This document shows, in pieces, positions 45,778-54,847 of a DNA stretch of 64,000 nt. Position numbers and translations under genes: made by a program. The stretch covers positions 6,530 to 70,529 of the forward strand of contig CAKRYY010000011.1 of the NCBI GenBank assembly GCA_934432885.1. Reading direction: 5' to 3'. The DNA comes from an uncultured Lachnospiraceae bacterium (lineage in GTDB: Bacteria > Bacillota > Clostridia > Lachnospirales > Lachnospiraceae). Under the pieces are notes generated by a model. It did no database searches. It had not been told where the DNA came from and saw only the letters and a list, made by a program, of their open reading frames with translations. Numbering within the stretch: the first letter of the stretch is position 1; each line of letters opens with the position of its first letter.

Positions 45778-45973
45778 AAATACCTCTTCCGTTTCTTCTC
45801 TTTTTCCTTCATCAAGCTATTGCATCGTATTTTTTATTCTACTACGTTTGCCGCATATTTTCCATAGGTTCCAGACACCATAACGCATCTTTTGAATTAC
45901 GCTTTATTAAATGAAAGATTCATTGTATAATGGCAAAGATAAGCAAAAACAGACTGGAAAGGACATTATTTTT

Positions 45974-46984
45974 ATGAAGAAGATACTGCTGCTCGGAACA
46001 GGCGGAACCATCGCATCCAAACAGACAAATGACGGCTTAAAGCCCGCGCTGGCCGCTCCTGAAATTCTGGAATTCGTACCGGATGTGGAGCGCTTCTGCG
46101 ACATCGATGTAAAACAGGTCTGCAATATTGATTCTACAAATATGTCCCCTGAAATCTGGTCTCAGATTGTCAAGTCCATTCAGAAAAATTATGACAGATA
46201 TGACGGTTTTGTCATTACGCACGGCACGGATACGATGGCATATACCTCGGCAGCGCTGAGCTATATGATTCAGAATTCCCGAAAGCCAATTGTCATTACC
46301 GGCTCCCAAAAGCCAATTAACACGGACGGTACAGATGCAAAGACAAATCTGCGTGACAGCATTTATTATGCCTGCGATGATTATTCTGAAAATGTGGTGC
46401 TGGTTTTTGACGGCAATGTCATTGCCGGAACACGGGCAAAGAAGATGATGGCACGCTCCTTCAACGCCTTTCACAGCGTAAACTTTCCCATTCTCGCCCG
46501 GATTCAGGATGAGCATATTATCCGCTATATTCCTTATGAACCCATGCGGGAGCCAGTGCAGTTTCAGGAGGAGGTAAATGGTGACATCTGTGTCATGAAA
46601 TTGATTCCCGGAGCACGCCCTGAAATGCTTTCCTATCTGTTTGAAAATTACGACTGTATCGTAATCGAAAGCTTTGGCGTAGGGGGAATTCCCGATAAAA
46701 TGCTTGAGAAGTTTTATGAAGAAATGGAGAAATGGGCCGCCCGTGGCAAGTTTATCGTTATGGCGACACAGGTTGTCAACGAAGGCTCCAACATGGAAAT
46801 TTATCAGGTCGGACAGAAGGTGAAAAAGGATTTTAAGCTGATGGAAGCGCATGATATGACGCTGGAGGCGACGCTCACCAAGCTGATGTACCTGATGAAG
46901 CGTTATCAGGGAAATTACGGGGAAATCCGCCAAAATTTCTATAGAGAAATCAACCATGATATATTATGTGCGTTTGAGGAGTAA
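45974..46984 (+). CDS. ansA: L-asparaginase, type I
   Basis: A 336-residue enzyme starting MKKILLLGTGGTIASKQT at 45974; AAAGGA lies upstream. An upstream in-frame ATG (45911) adds residues atypical of the family. The first catalytic Thr is in GTGGTIA and the second in HGTDTMAYT. TNLRDSIYYA and GFGVGGIP-like SFGVGGIPDKML are conserved. No signal peptide, so cytosolic: hydrolyses asparagine to aspartate and ammonia. A perfect hairpin follows the stop. Confidence 0.94.
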   Translation: MKKILLLGTGGTIASKQTNDGLKPALAAPEILEFVPDVERFCDIDVKQVCNIDSTNMSPEIWSQIVKSIQKNYDRYDGFVITHGTDTMAYTSAALSYMIQNSRKPIVITGSQKPINTDGTDAKTNLRDSIYYACDDYSENVVLVFDGNVIAGTRAKKMMARSFNAFHSVNFPILARIQDEHIIRYIPYEPMREPVQFQEEVNGDICVMKLIPGARPEMLSYLFENYDCIVIESFGVGGIPDKMLEKFYEEMEKWAARGKFIVMATQVVNEGSNMEIYQVGQKVKKDFKLMEAHDMTLEATLTKLMYLMKRYQGNYGEIRQNFYREINHDILCAFEE

Positions 46985-47004
46985 GGGGCTTATCCGGTAA
47001 TGCT

Positions 47005-47029
47005 GTTATAAAGCCTACGGCTTTATAAC
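47005..47029. terminator. Perfect hairpin after ansA
   Basis: GTTATAAAGCC-TAC-GGCTTTATAAC is an 11-bp perfect stem 20 bp after the ansA stop. The downstream bases are AT-rich but lack a real T tract. It marks the end of the core-gene block. Confidence 0.55.
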
Positions 47030-47095
47030 AATAATATACCGATTTATTATTTTCAAAAACGCCCGCCGTCCATTTATAAAAGGCTCTCTCATCCT

Positions 47096-47242
47096 TTATG
47101 CTGCAGAATCTAAGCAATTTATTATGACTTCTTTCAATTTAATAATATCTTCATTAAGTTTAATGTCATCTAGCTTAACGATTTCTTTTAATTCTCCTCT
47201 TTTATCATAATATATGTAAACTTTATCTGTATCAATTACCAC
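47096..47242 (-). pseudogene. Short AT-rich coding remnant, unknown
   Basis: An open frame of 48 codons from GTG 47242 to TAA 47096 encodes VVIDTDKVYIYYDKRGEL, then EIVKLDDIKLNED, ending INCLDSAA. It has coding-like composition, but an upstream in-frame stop and no ribosome site precede it. It looks like the tail of a lost gene at the left edge of the accessory region. Confidence 0.4.
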
Positions 47243-47384
47243 AAGTTACTATGTAGAGGGTGGTTTCTCCCACCTAATACATATGACTGCGGCTCATTTG
47301 TGGCAAATGGAACAGCAGTTGTAGGGAAGGAGTGGAATAATCCTTATAATTGCTGAAAATCATCACAAAAAGGAGCTGATTCTT
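47243..47384. other. Non-coding DNA between two gene remnants
   Basis: No gene is seen. The last 30 bases carry AAAAAGGAGC, the ribosome site of the decayed tnpV. Confidence 0.5.
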
Positions 47385-47495
47385 ATGAAATCTCTATTTG
47401 AAGAAATGGGCGGCACTTACCGTCAGGAGGGTGATTATCTTATCCCGAACCTTGCTTGCGGTTGCCGCTGGGTATCTGCACGCGTCTCTACATGA
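47385..47495 (+). pseudogene. tnpV: Truncated and frameshifted TnpV
   Basis: MKSLFEEMGGTYRQEGDYLI followed by PNLA is the recognisable N-terminus of TnpV, a small protein of Tn4451-type and related mobilisable elements. Normal TnpV is roughly 110-120 residues. Here the frame breaks after PNLA and stops at residue 36, and a shifted frame beyond still resembles the next part (PLGI). AAAAAGGAGC precedes the ATG. It indicates a past insertion of a mobile element. Confidence 0.75.
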
Positions 47496-47547
47496 AATAC
47501 TGAAACGGATATTTTGCAAACGTTCTGAATTTTTACAAAACGCTCCC

Positions 47548-47576
47548 TTGACAAAAATAGAAATCTGGCATAATAT
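47548..47576 (+). promoter_or_regulatory. Promoter of the tetR gene
   Basis: TTGACA (47548-47553), 17 bp, TAATAT (47571-47576), 35 bp before the ATG at 47612. Confidence 0.8.
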
Positions 47577-47600
47577 AACACTGTAATATAACATTGTTAT
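47575..47600. promoter_or_regulatory. Tandem operator at the tetR promoter
   Basis: Two adjacent 13-mers, ATAACACTGTAAT (47575-47587) and ATAACATTGTTAT (47588-47600). The second is a perfect palindrome (ATAAC-ATT-GTTAT). They overlap the end of the -10 and the transcription start, as expected for TetR autorepression. Confidence 0.65.
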
Positions 47601-47611
47601 GTGAGGATGTC

Positions 47612-48229
47612 ATGCAGAACAAGGAACGAGTCACACAGGCAAAAATCTTGTGCGCCGCCAAGACAGAGTTTTTGGAAAAGGGCTTTCAGACTGCCTCTCT
47701 TCGCACCATTGTGAAGGCGGCTGGTGTTACCACCGGAGCACTGTATGGCTATTACAACAACAAGGAAGCTCTTTTTGATGCGCTGGTAGAAGAGTGCTAC
47801 ACGCATTTTCTTTCCGCGTATCGGAACGCGCTGGATGACTTCGACCGACTGCCGATTGAGCAGCAGCCAGAGCGCATGAGCACCGTCAGTCAGGCCTGTC
47901 TGGAGGAGCTTTTGCTCTATATGTTTAACCATAAGGAAGCGTTTCACCTGCTTCTTCTTTGTTCGGAGGGTACCCATTACATCTCCATGAAGGAGGAACT
48001 TGTCCAACTGGAGGTCAATGCCGCCCACAGATATTATCTTGTGCTGGAAAAGCTGGGTACGCCCGCTCCGCAGATTGACCCCAGGCTGGAGCATATTCTG
48101 GTCACAGGGTTAATGAACGCCTATTTTGAAATGATCGTCCACGATATGCCGCTGGCCGATGCACAGCAGTATCTGCGTGAGCTTCACAGCTTTTACTCTG
48201 CCGGATGGCTGAAAATTATGGGGCAATAG
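47612..48229 (+). CDS. TetR/AcrR family regulator
   Basis: A 205-residue repressor starting MQNKERVTQAKILCAA with GAGG five bases upstream. The TetR HTH is TASLRTIVKAAGVTTGALYGYYNNKEALFDAL, shown here as its recognition helix TTGALYGYY. The C-terminal ligand domain (about 70-205) is family-specific. It lies immediately before two ABC exporter genes on the same strand and probably controls them and itself. GC content is clearly higher than in the DNA on both sides. Confidence 0.92.
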   Translation: MQNKERVTQAKILCAAKTEFLEKGFQTASLRTIVKAAGVTTGALYGYYNNKEALFDALVEECYTHFLSAYRNALDDFDRLPIEQQPERMSTVSQACLEELLLYMFNHKEAFHLLLLCSEGTHYISMKEELVQLEVNAAHRYYLVLEKLGTPAPQIDPRLEHILVTGLMNAYFEMIVHDMPLADAQQYLRELHSFYSAGWLKIMGQ

Positions 48230-48251
48230 CGCTCCATATTTTTTGAGCTTC

Positions 48252-48318
48252 AGTTAGTCTTGTCTAACTATTATCCTGCATCTGTAGATTAGACAACTTT
48301 AGCCAAACCGGATATGAG
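48252..48318 (+). promoter_or_regulatory. Candidate promoter and inverted repeat before the ABC pair
   Basis: AGTTAG-TCTTGT-CTAACT is an inverted repeat (48252-48269). TAGACA (48290-48295), 17 bp, TATGAG (48313-48318) form a moderate promoter 60 bp before the TTG start. Confidence 0.4.
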
Positions 48319-48377
48319 AAGGAAATGTTCGCATCCTTCTGTATCATAGATAACGTCTGAACCAAGGAGGTATCATC

Positions 48378-50150
48378 TTGAAAAAGCAATCCAATTTATC
48401 CCGGCTGCTGGATTATGCCGGGAGCTACAAAATCCTGACCTACCTTTCGTGGGTACTATCCGCCGCCGGTGCGCTGTTGGCGTTGGTACCATTCTGGTAT
48501 ATCTGGCGCATCCTAGGGGAGGTCATTGAGGTCGCACCGCAGTATGAAAACGCTGTCCATGTAACGCACTACGGCTGGATGGCAGTTGTATTTGCTGTTG
48601 CCGCTGTGCTGGTGTATATTACGGGATTGATGTGCTCGCACCTTGCAGCGTTCCGCATCGCCACGAATCTGCGCCTTGCCATGACGAATCACATCTCCAC
48701 GCTGCCGCTGGGAGCCATCGAACAGTTCGGCAGCGGCAAGCTGCGCCGCACCATCTCGGAAACTGCCGGCGCGACGGAAACCTACCTTGCCCACCAGCTT
48801 CCGGACAAGGCTAAGGCGATGGCGACTATCTCAGGACTTCTGGCACTGCTGCTGATCTTTGATTGGCGGCTGGGGCTTTTGAGTCTTGTACCCGCGGCGC
48901 TTGCCTTTGCGGTAATGACGAGCATGACCGGTAAAAAATTGCAGGACAAGATGACCCAGTATCAGAACGCGCTGGCGGATATGTCCAACGAAGCGGTGGA
49001 ATATGTCCGAGGAATCCCAGTGGTCAAAACCTTCGGACAGACGGTATTCTCTTTCAAGAAGTTCAAGAAAACGATCGACAATTACGAGCGCTGGGTCATT
49101 GCCTATACGAAACAACTGCGCTGGCCCATGACTTTCTATACGCTGGCAGTCAACAGCGTGTTTGTGTTCCTGATCGCGGGAGGCTTCCTGTTCTCCCACG
49201 GCGGAGCGGATGGCAGCGTGCTGCTGAATCTGCTCTTTTACATCATTATCACGCCGGTCATCTCCGCGGCAATGACCAAGCTGATGTTCATGAGCGAGAA
49301 CGGCATGATCGTGCAGGATGCCATCACCCGCATTGACAGCGTACTGGAAAGCCCGTCGCTTTCTCAGCCGGAAGTGCCGCAGCATCCCAAGGACAGTTCT
49401 GTAATGCTGGATCATGTCACCTTCAGCTACGACGGCACAAAGAATGCCTTGGAGGATGTTTCCCTCTCCATCGCTTCTGGTCAGACGGTGGCATTTGTCG
49501 GACCCTCCGGCGGTGGCAAATCCACGCTGGCGGCGCTGATTACCCGTTTCTTTGATCCGCAGAGCGGCAGTATCTCCATCGGCGGCATCAATATAAAGAA
49601 CGTTGACAAAAACGAGCTGATGGATACCGTTTCTTTTGTGTTCCAGAACAGCCATCTTATCAAGGGCAGCATTCTTGACAATGTCCGCATGGGCAAGCTG
49701 GACGCCACGGACGAGGAAGTTCTGGCGGCGCTCCGTGCGGCACAGTGTATGGATATCATTGAGAAATTCCCAGACGGCGTGCATACAGTCATCGGTTCGC
49801 AGGGCATTTATCTCTCCGGCGGTGAGACGCAGAGGCTGACCATTGCCCGCGCCATGCTGAAAAATGCGCCGGTGCTGATTCTGGACGAGGCCACTGCCTT
49901 TGCCGATCCGGACAATGAGACGAAGGTGCAGGCAGCCTTCAATGCGCTGGCAAAGGGACGTACCGTCATCATGATCGCCCACCGCCTTTCTACCGTTGTA
50001 AACGCCGACCATATTTATGTGCTCAAGGACGGTCATCTTGCGGAGGAAGGCAGCTTTGCGGAGTTGTCCAAATGCACGGGCAGCCTGTTCGGAACCATGT
50101 GGCGGGACTATCAGCAGTCTGTCCAGTGGAAAGTTGCAAAGGAGGTTTGA
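48378..50150 (+). CDS. ABC exporter, ATPase-permease half A
   Basis: A 590-residue half-transporter beginning with TTG at 48378 behind AAGGAGG. Residues 20-310 hold six membrane helices; the ATPase covers about 340-585. Walker A VGPSGGGKSTLAAL, Q-loop FVFQNSHLIKGS, signature LSGGETQRL and Walker B VLILDEATAFADPDNE with AHRLS are all intact. Part of a heterodimeric exporter with the next gene (3 bp gap), TetR-controlled. Such pairs export drugs or lipopeptides, and relatives (IrtAB-like) handle siderophores; the substrate is unknown. The GC-rich codon use suggests transfer. Confidence 0.93.
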   Translation: MKKQSNLSRLLDYAGSYKILTYLSWVLSAAGALLALVPFWYIWRILGEVIEVAPQYENAVHVTHYGWMAVVFAVAAVLVYITGLMCSHLAAFRIATNLRLAMTNHISTLPLGAIEQFGSGKLRRTISETAGATETYLAHQLPDKAKAMATISGLLALLLIFDWRLGLLSLVPAALAFAVMTSMTGKKLQDKMTQYQNALADMSNEAVEYVRGIPVVKTFGQTVFSFKKFKKTIDNYERWVIAYTKQLRWPMTFYTLAVNSVFVFLIAGGFLFSHGGADGSVLLNLLFYIIITPVISAAMTKLMFMSENGMIVQDAITRIDSVLESPSLSQPEVPQHPKDSSVMLDHVTFSYDGTKNALEDVSLSIASGQTVAFVGPSGGGKSTLAALITRFFDPQSGSISIGGINIKNVDKNELMDTVSFVFQNSHLIKGSILDNVRMGKLDATDEEVLAALRAAQCMDIIEKFPDGVHTVIGSQGIYLSGGETQRLTIARAMLKNAPVLILDEATAFADPDNETKVQAAFNALAKGRTVIMIAHRLSTVVNADHIYVLKDGHLAEEGSFAELSKCTGSLFGTMWRDYQQSVQWKVAKEV

Positions 50151-50153
50151 ACG

Positions 50154-51893
50154 ATGATCAAATATTTACAAAGACGCTACGCACTCTCCCATAAGGGGGC
50201 AGTGGACAACATCAAGGGCATTTTAAGCTGTGCACTGCAAAATATCTCTTTCATGCTGCCGGTTTGGCTGCTGTATTTGCTGGTGGGTGAGATCATGAAC
50301 GGTGCACTGACAACAAAGCGTATTCCGTTTTATGTGATCGGCTGTATTGCGGCAGTGCTGTTCATTGTGGTCTGCACCCGGCTGGAATATGACAACACCT
50401 ATCTTGTCACCTATGTGGAATCCGGTGTGCGCCGTGTGAATCTTGCGGAAAAGCTGCGGAAGATCCCACTCTCCTTCTTCGGGAAGAAAGACCTTGCTGA
50501 TCTGACCTCCTCCATCATGAACGACTGCGCTGTGCTGGAGCAAAGCCAGTCCCATTTCGTTGCACCCCTGTACGGCGCGATCCTCTCCACTACGGTCATT
50601 GCAGTGTCGTTGCTGTTTTTCAACTGGCATATGGCGCTGGCTGCCATCTGGCCACTGCCTGTGGCGTTTGCCATCGTCGCGCTGGCCTCCGGCGTTCAGA
50701 AAAGGCTCTCCCGCAAAGCAATGGCGGCGAAAATCACCTGTGAGGATGGTATTCAGGAGTGCATGGAAACCATGCCCGACCTGCGTGCCAACAACGCAGA
50801 AGTCGGCTATCTTGCCGGACTGGAAAAGAAAATTCGTGCGGTGGAAGGCCGACTCATCAAAAGCGAGCTGGGAACGGCTGTCTTCGTGGTTTCCGCAGGA
50901 CTTGTGCTGCGGCTGGGCATTGCCACCACTGCCCTTGCGGGCGCAGCTCTGCTGGTAAAGGGCGAGCTGGATGTTCTGACCTTCTTTATGTTCCTGCTGG
51001 TGGTATCCCGCCTGTATGACCCGCTGGAGGGGACGCTGCAAAACCTTGCCGCCATCATCGGCACCAATACCAATATCGAGCGTATGAATGAGATTATGGA
51101 TTGTCCTGTGCAGACCGGCAGCGAAGAACTGAACAATCAGAACTGTGACATTATGTTCGACCATGTGGGCTTTTCCTACCAAAGCGGCGAAACAGTCCTG
51201 AAGGATGTATCCTTTACAGCGAAACAGGGACAGGTCACGGCGCTGGTCGGGCCCTCCGGCGGCGGTAAGACTACCATTTCCCGTCTGGCGGCGCGGTTCT
51301 GGGACATTGACCACGGTACAATTACCGTGGGAGGCATGGATGTGTCGAGAATCGACCCAGAAAAGCTGATGAGCCTCTATTCCATCGTGTTTCAGGATGT
51401 AACACTGTTTGATAACAGCATTCTGGAAAATATCCGCATTGGCCGCAAGGATGCCACGGACGAAGAAGTGATCGCGGCGGCAAAGCTCGCCAATGTGGAC
51501 AAATTCGCCGAAAAGCTCCCTGACGGTTGGAATACCAACATCGGTGAAAACGGCTGTGAGTTGTCCGGCGGCGAGCGGCAGCGCATTTCCATTGCCCGTG
51601 CCTTCCTGAAGAATGCGCCAATCATTCTGCTGGATGAAGCCACTGCCAGTCTGGATGTGGAGAACGAAACGGCCATTCAGGAGGCGTTGTCCCGGCTCAT
51701 CAGAAACAAGACCGTCCTCATTATCGCCCATCGGATGCGTACCGTCTCCGGCGCGGACAAAATCGTGGTGCTCAAGGATGGTGCGGCAGCCGAGCAGGGT
51801 TCGCCTGCAAAACTGCTGCAAGAAGGCGGTATCTTCGCCCACATGGTACAGCTCCAGACCGAGAGCCAGAGCTGGACACTCGCAAAAGTGTAA
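50154..51893 (+). CDS. ABC exporter, ATPase-permease half B
   Basis: A 579-residue partner of the preceding half-transporter, with AGGAGG before the ATG. Six membrane helices precede the ATPase domain (about 325-575): Walker A VGPSGGGKTTISRL, signature LSGGERQRI, Walker B IILLDEATASLDVENE and H-loop AHRMRT. All catalytic residues are present in both halves. The last gene of the cassette; a stem-loop follows. The sharp drop to AT-rich DNA occurs right after its stop. Confidence 0.93.
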   Translation: MIKYLQRRYALSHKGAVDNIKGILSCALQNISFMLPVWLLYLLVGEIMNGALTTKRIPFYVIGCIAAVLFIVVCTRLEYDNTYLVTYVESGVRRVNLAEKLRKIPLSFFGKKDLADLTSSIMNDCAVLEQSQSHFVAPLYGAILSTTVIAVSLLFFNWHMALAAIWPLPVAFAIVALASGVQKRLSRKAMAAKITCEDGIQECMETMPDLRANNAEVGYLAGLEKKIRAVEGRLIKSELGTAVFVVSAGLVLRLGIATTALAGAALLVKGELDVLTFFMFLLVVSRLYDPLEGTLQNLAAIIGTNTNIERMNEIMDCPVQTGSEELNNQNCDIMFDHVGFSYQSGETVLKDVSFTAKQGQVTALVGPSGGGKTTISRLAARFWDIDHGTITVGGMDVSRIDPEKLMSLYSIVFQDVTLFDNSILENIRIGRKDATDEEVIAAAKLANVDKFAEKLPDGWNTNIGENGCELSGGERQRISIARAFLKNAPIILLDEATASLDVENETAIQEALSRLIRNKTVLIIAHRMRTVSGADKIVVLKDGAAAEQGSPAKLLQEGGIFAHMVQLQTESQSWTLAKV

Positions 51894-51905
51894 ATCCATT
51901 TGCAA

Positions 51906-51941
51906 AATAGGACAAGAGCGCATATTTGCTCTTGCCCTATT
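51906..51941 (+). terminator. Stem-loop ending the ABC cassette
   Basis: AATAGG-A-CAAGAGC pairs with GCTCTTG-C-CCTATT, 13 pairs with one mismatch. The downstream T content is low, so it is terminator-like. Confidence 0.6.
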
Positions 51942-52073
51942 ACTGTTACTTGATATCGGCAACTATATATTGTATCTAATCAAATTATACATTGCTATAT
52001 TTTGTATTATTATTTTGAATATTCTATGCATTCTTTATCGTTTCGGGACTTTTTGCAAGCATAAATCACTCTG

Positions 52074-54191
52074 TTATAGTTTGCTCATCATTTCCTCTAC
52101 CTTATTAGAAATATAATTTGGCACAATGTTAAATTTCAATATATCTAAATAATGAAGATAATCATTTTCAATATGATAAGTTTCATCTATAAACTTATAC
52201 CACCCATCATCAAAAGGCGATAATTTAATAGTGTCACCTGCTATCTCACATATTGCTCTGAACAGCTGAATTTTTAAGTAAGCATTATTTTCACATTCAT
52301 ATAAAGTCTTTATTCCAGAAATCGTATAAGTACTATCTTTATATTCTTCGAAGTCAAAATCTGGAATAAATTCTTTTATTTTACTCATTCCACTTTCAAT
52401 TTCAGTATCATCCATGTCAACATATGTATCATTTGCCAATTTTCTTCTTATACCTGATGCATGTACCAAACAAGAAAGTATCTCATACGCCTCTCCCCAT
52501 TCTCCTTGACGCCCATTTAATTCACACAGTTTTCTTAAAAACGCAACCCTGCTAACAATATTAATATCACTTTTTCTCGCTATATTAGCATATTCTTCCG
52601 TAATTATACAAACATCATCTTCTGGATCTATTATTTGCTCTGCCACTATACCATTCTCATTCCATACAAATGATGCAACAGCATTATCTTTAGACATTTT
52701 ACCTACTACTATAAAGTCAGTTATCGGTTCAAAATCATGCGTAAGTAACAGAACCGTCTTATCCAATAGAGATATTTGCTGTTTACCCATATTTTTAAAC
52801 ATTCTATGCAAAATTGCATATTTTTTATTGCTATCAAATGATGATACCGGATCATCTAATATAATTAAATCCGCATTTTGCATATGTGCATAATACATAA
52901 ATAAAATTAGAGAAAAAGCATTTTTTTCACCCCAGCTTAGGTGTTCTCGTATATTTTCCACATTCGACTTCTCATCACTAAAACATTGTTTTAATATGGT
53001 TTTACTATTTGTTTCATCCTCTGCCCTTATTTCAATTTCATAATTTATTCCAGCAGTTTTTAAAAAGTCATTTATATCCATTTGAGAAGCATTTATAGTT
53101 GCTAATAAGAGTCCTTTAAGCTCCCCCATTTCTTTCTTCAAGGAAGAAACCTCACCTTTTAATTGCACAATTTTTTCATTGATTCTAGAAAATATATTCA
53201 GTAATTTTTCCCCTCTAAAAATTTCAAAAATATCTACTGGAATTTCCATATGTGATATCTGTTGTTCAATATCCGAAATATTTGCCATTGCAATATTTTT
53301 TCTACCAAAATCACTAATTGCATCAAATCTTGATATTAATAAATCAAGCTCCGTCGTAAGTTTTCCTACAATCATCTTAATAACATCATCAGGTGTTTCA
53401 GATTTTATATATTTAATTAGATCATTGTATTTTTCATCAGATATAAATTCTTTCAATTCTTGAACTAACTCTAAGATTTCTTTTAAATTTTGTGAATCCT
53501 TTTTCTTATATGTTTTCTTAAAGATTTCCTTTTTTTGAATATGATTTTCTTTTAGTCCTTCTGAGCAATACGGACAACAATCTATATTATCAAATGCCTC
53601 TCCTTTATTTACCCAGTCAATCCATGCAATATTATTATCTGCATTTTCAATAAAGGGTCTATATGACTCCAACTCTGCTGGTATGTTATATAAATTCTGC
53701 TTTGATAACAAACTTTTAAGTACGCCAGCAGTACTCAGCTTGCCTGTAGACGTCCTACTAAATTTTCCATTTATTGTCATTAGCTTATTCTTTAAATCTA
53801 CAATTTCACTATCTTCTACCACAATCTCTCGTAAAATTTTAAGATGTTCATCTAACTGTCTTTTCTTTGCCTCATAATCTGGTGTCTTCAAAAAAACTTC
53901 GAATGAATTCTCAATTACCTCGTCTTCAACAAATACAACCTGATTAATAAACTCCTCATTAAATACAAGGATTTTATTAAATTTGGGACTTACCTCAATA
54001 CTTGCTTTGTCCGTGGAATAGTATGATTGCAAATCCTGTAATTTATCCTCTTTAACTGAGTATTTTATAGCATTTGCAATTGTAGTTTTACCAGTTCCAT
54101 TAATACCGTACTTAATATTAAGTTTATTCGGTTCAATTCTTATTGTTCCATTTTTAATGTTGTTGCAATTATGAATTTGTATATTATACAT
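52074..54191 (-). CDS. RloC/PrrC-like AAA ATPase, candidate anticodon nuclease
   Basis: A 705-residue SMC/Rad50-like ATPase. Walker A GINGTGKTT (30-37). A CxxC zinc hook in a coiled coil (DCCPYCS, Cys206 and Cys209), as in RloC. Signature LSWGEKNAFSL, Walker B LIILDDPVSSFDSNKK and H-loop LLLTHDFEP follow. After the ATPase, RKLCE (Arg553, Glu557) and LSCLVHA (His577) give an R-x3-E...H arrangement like the ACNase triad of PrrC/RloC tRNA nucleases, with shorter E-to-H spacing than PrrC. The C-terminus YHIENDYLH resembles the family end. GGAGG precedes the ATG, 23 bp after the RloB-like gene. It could be another AAA_13 defence ATPase; the nuclease assignment is inference. Confidence 0.75.
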   Translation of the reverse strand: MYNIQIHNCNNIKNGTIRIEPNKLNIKYGINGTGKTTIANAIKYSVKEDKLQDLQSYYSTDKASIEVSPKFNKILVFNEEFINQVVFVEDEVIENSFEVFLKTPDYEAKKRQLDEHLKILREIVVEDSEIVDLKNKLMTINGKFSRTSTGKLSTAGVLKSLLSKQNLYNIPAELESYRPFIENADNNIAWIDWVNKGEAFDNIDCCPYCSEGLKENHIQKKEIFKKTYKKKDSQNLKEILELVQELKEFISDEKYNDLIKYIKSETPDDVIKMIVGKLTTELDLLISRFDAISDFGRKNIAMANISDIEQQISHMEIPVDIFEIFRGEKLLNIFSRINEKIVQLKGEVSSLKKEMGELKGLLLATINASQMDINDFLKTAGINYEIEIRAEDETNSKTILKQCFSDEKSNVENIREHLSWGEKNAFSLILFMYYAHMQNADLIILDDPVSSFDSNKKYAILHRMFKNMGKQQISLLDKTVLLLTHDFEPITDFIVVGKMSKDNAVASFVWNENGIVAEQIIDPEDDVCIITEEYANIARKSDINIVSRVAFLRKLCELNGRQGEWGEAYEILSCLVHASGIRRKLANDTYVDMDDTEIESGMSKIKEFIPDFDFEEYKDSTYTISGIKTLYECENNAYLKIQLFRAICEIAGDTIKLSPFDDGWYKFIDETYHIENDYLHYLDILKFNIVPNYISNKVEEMMSKL

Positions 54192-54214
54192 TCTTTATCC
54201 TCCAACCATAAAAT

Positions 54215-54847
54215 CTACATTTCTAATATTCCATTAATCTCCTCAATCCACCCACTGTCATCACTCTCAAACAGCTTTATGAACTTTCCAAAATTACTGC
54301 TACCAGTAACAGTATCATCTGAATCCAGCTTATTCACCCTCTTACTCATATCTTTGTAATTCTCTACAGTAACATACTTCATAACCTCATTGATCTGGTC
54401 TGCTCTTCCTTTATAATTTTCTACTCCGGTATATTTTTTTATCAAAGGAGCATTTACCGGTTTAGCCGGAGATTTCAAATTTTCATCCGTCCAATGCTTA
54501 GATATAATCTGCATTGTGCAGGGATTACCAAATATAATCACCGCGTCTGCAGCATTATTCACACCATGAAACACATTAATCTTTCGCTTAATGTCCTCGT
54601 ACTGCTCGTGAGGTTTCTTCTCTGTATCACAAAATACAAGCACAAGTTCATCTGCTCCATTTTGATATCGGTCCTGATACCTCGCTGGGATATTACCATT
54701 TCCACCAGCATTTACCAATGAAATATCATATTGCTCAGTCCATACTTTTAAATTTTTTAATCGATTTAGATACTCATATTCCTCATTACCTTCACAGATA
54801 ATGCAGATTTTATGGTTATCCAAAAACTTAGGGAGCTTATTTGGCAT
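54215..54847 (-). CDS. RloB-like TOPRIM-fold protein
   Basis: About 210 residues. The first strand-Glu motif is ICIICEGNEEYEYL (catalytic-type Glu), followed by LVLVFCDTEKKP (acidic pair as DTE) and IIFGNPCTMQIISKHW, where NPC followed by a hydrophobic/His stretch matches RloB-family proteins. The start at 54847 (MPNKLPKFL) uses GGGGG nine bases upstream; two ATGs just upstream are also possible. It overlaps the RloA-like ATPase gene by 11 bases or more. ATPase plus TOPRIM pairs (RloA/RloB, AbiL, PARIS) block phages by abortive mechanisms. Confidence 0.72.
   Translation of the reverse strand: MPNKLPKFLDNHKICIICEGNEEYEYLNRLKNLKVWTEQYDISLVNAGGNGNIPARYQDRYQNGADELVLVFCDTEKKPHEQYEDIKRKINVFHGVNNAADAVIIFGNPCTMQIISKHWTDENLKSPAKPVNAPLIKKYTGVENYKGRADQINEVMKYVTVENYKDMSKRVNKLDSDDTVTGSSNFGKFIKLFESDDSGWIEEINGILEM

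Noticed and set aside
46037..46957. 306-codon leftward frame opposite asparaginase
   Set aside because: Antisense shadow; asparaginase motifs on the plus strand are complete.
48513..51962. Long leftward open frames opposite the two ABC genes
   Set aside because: They arise from the GC-rich codon use of the real genes, lack ribosome sites and show no domain.
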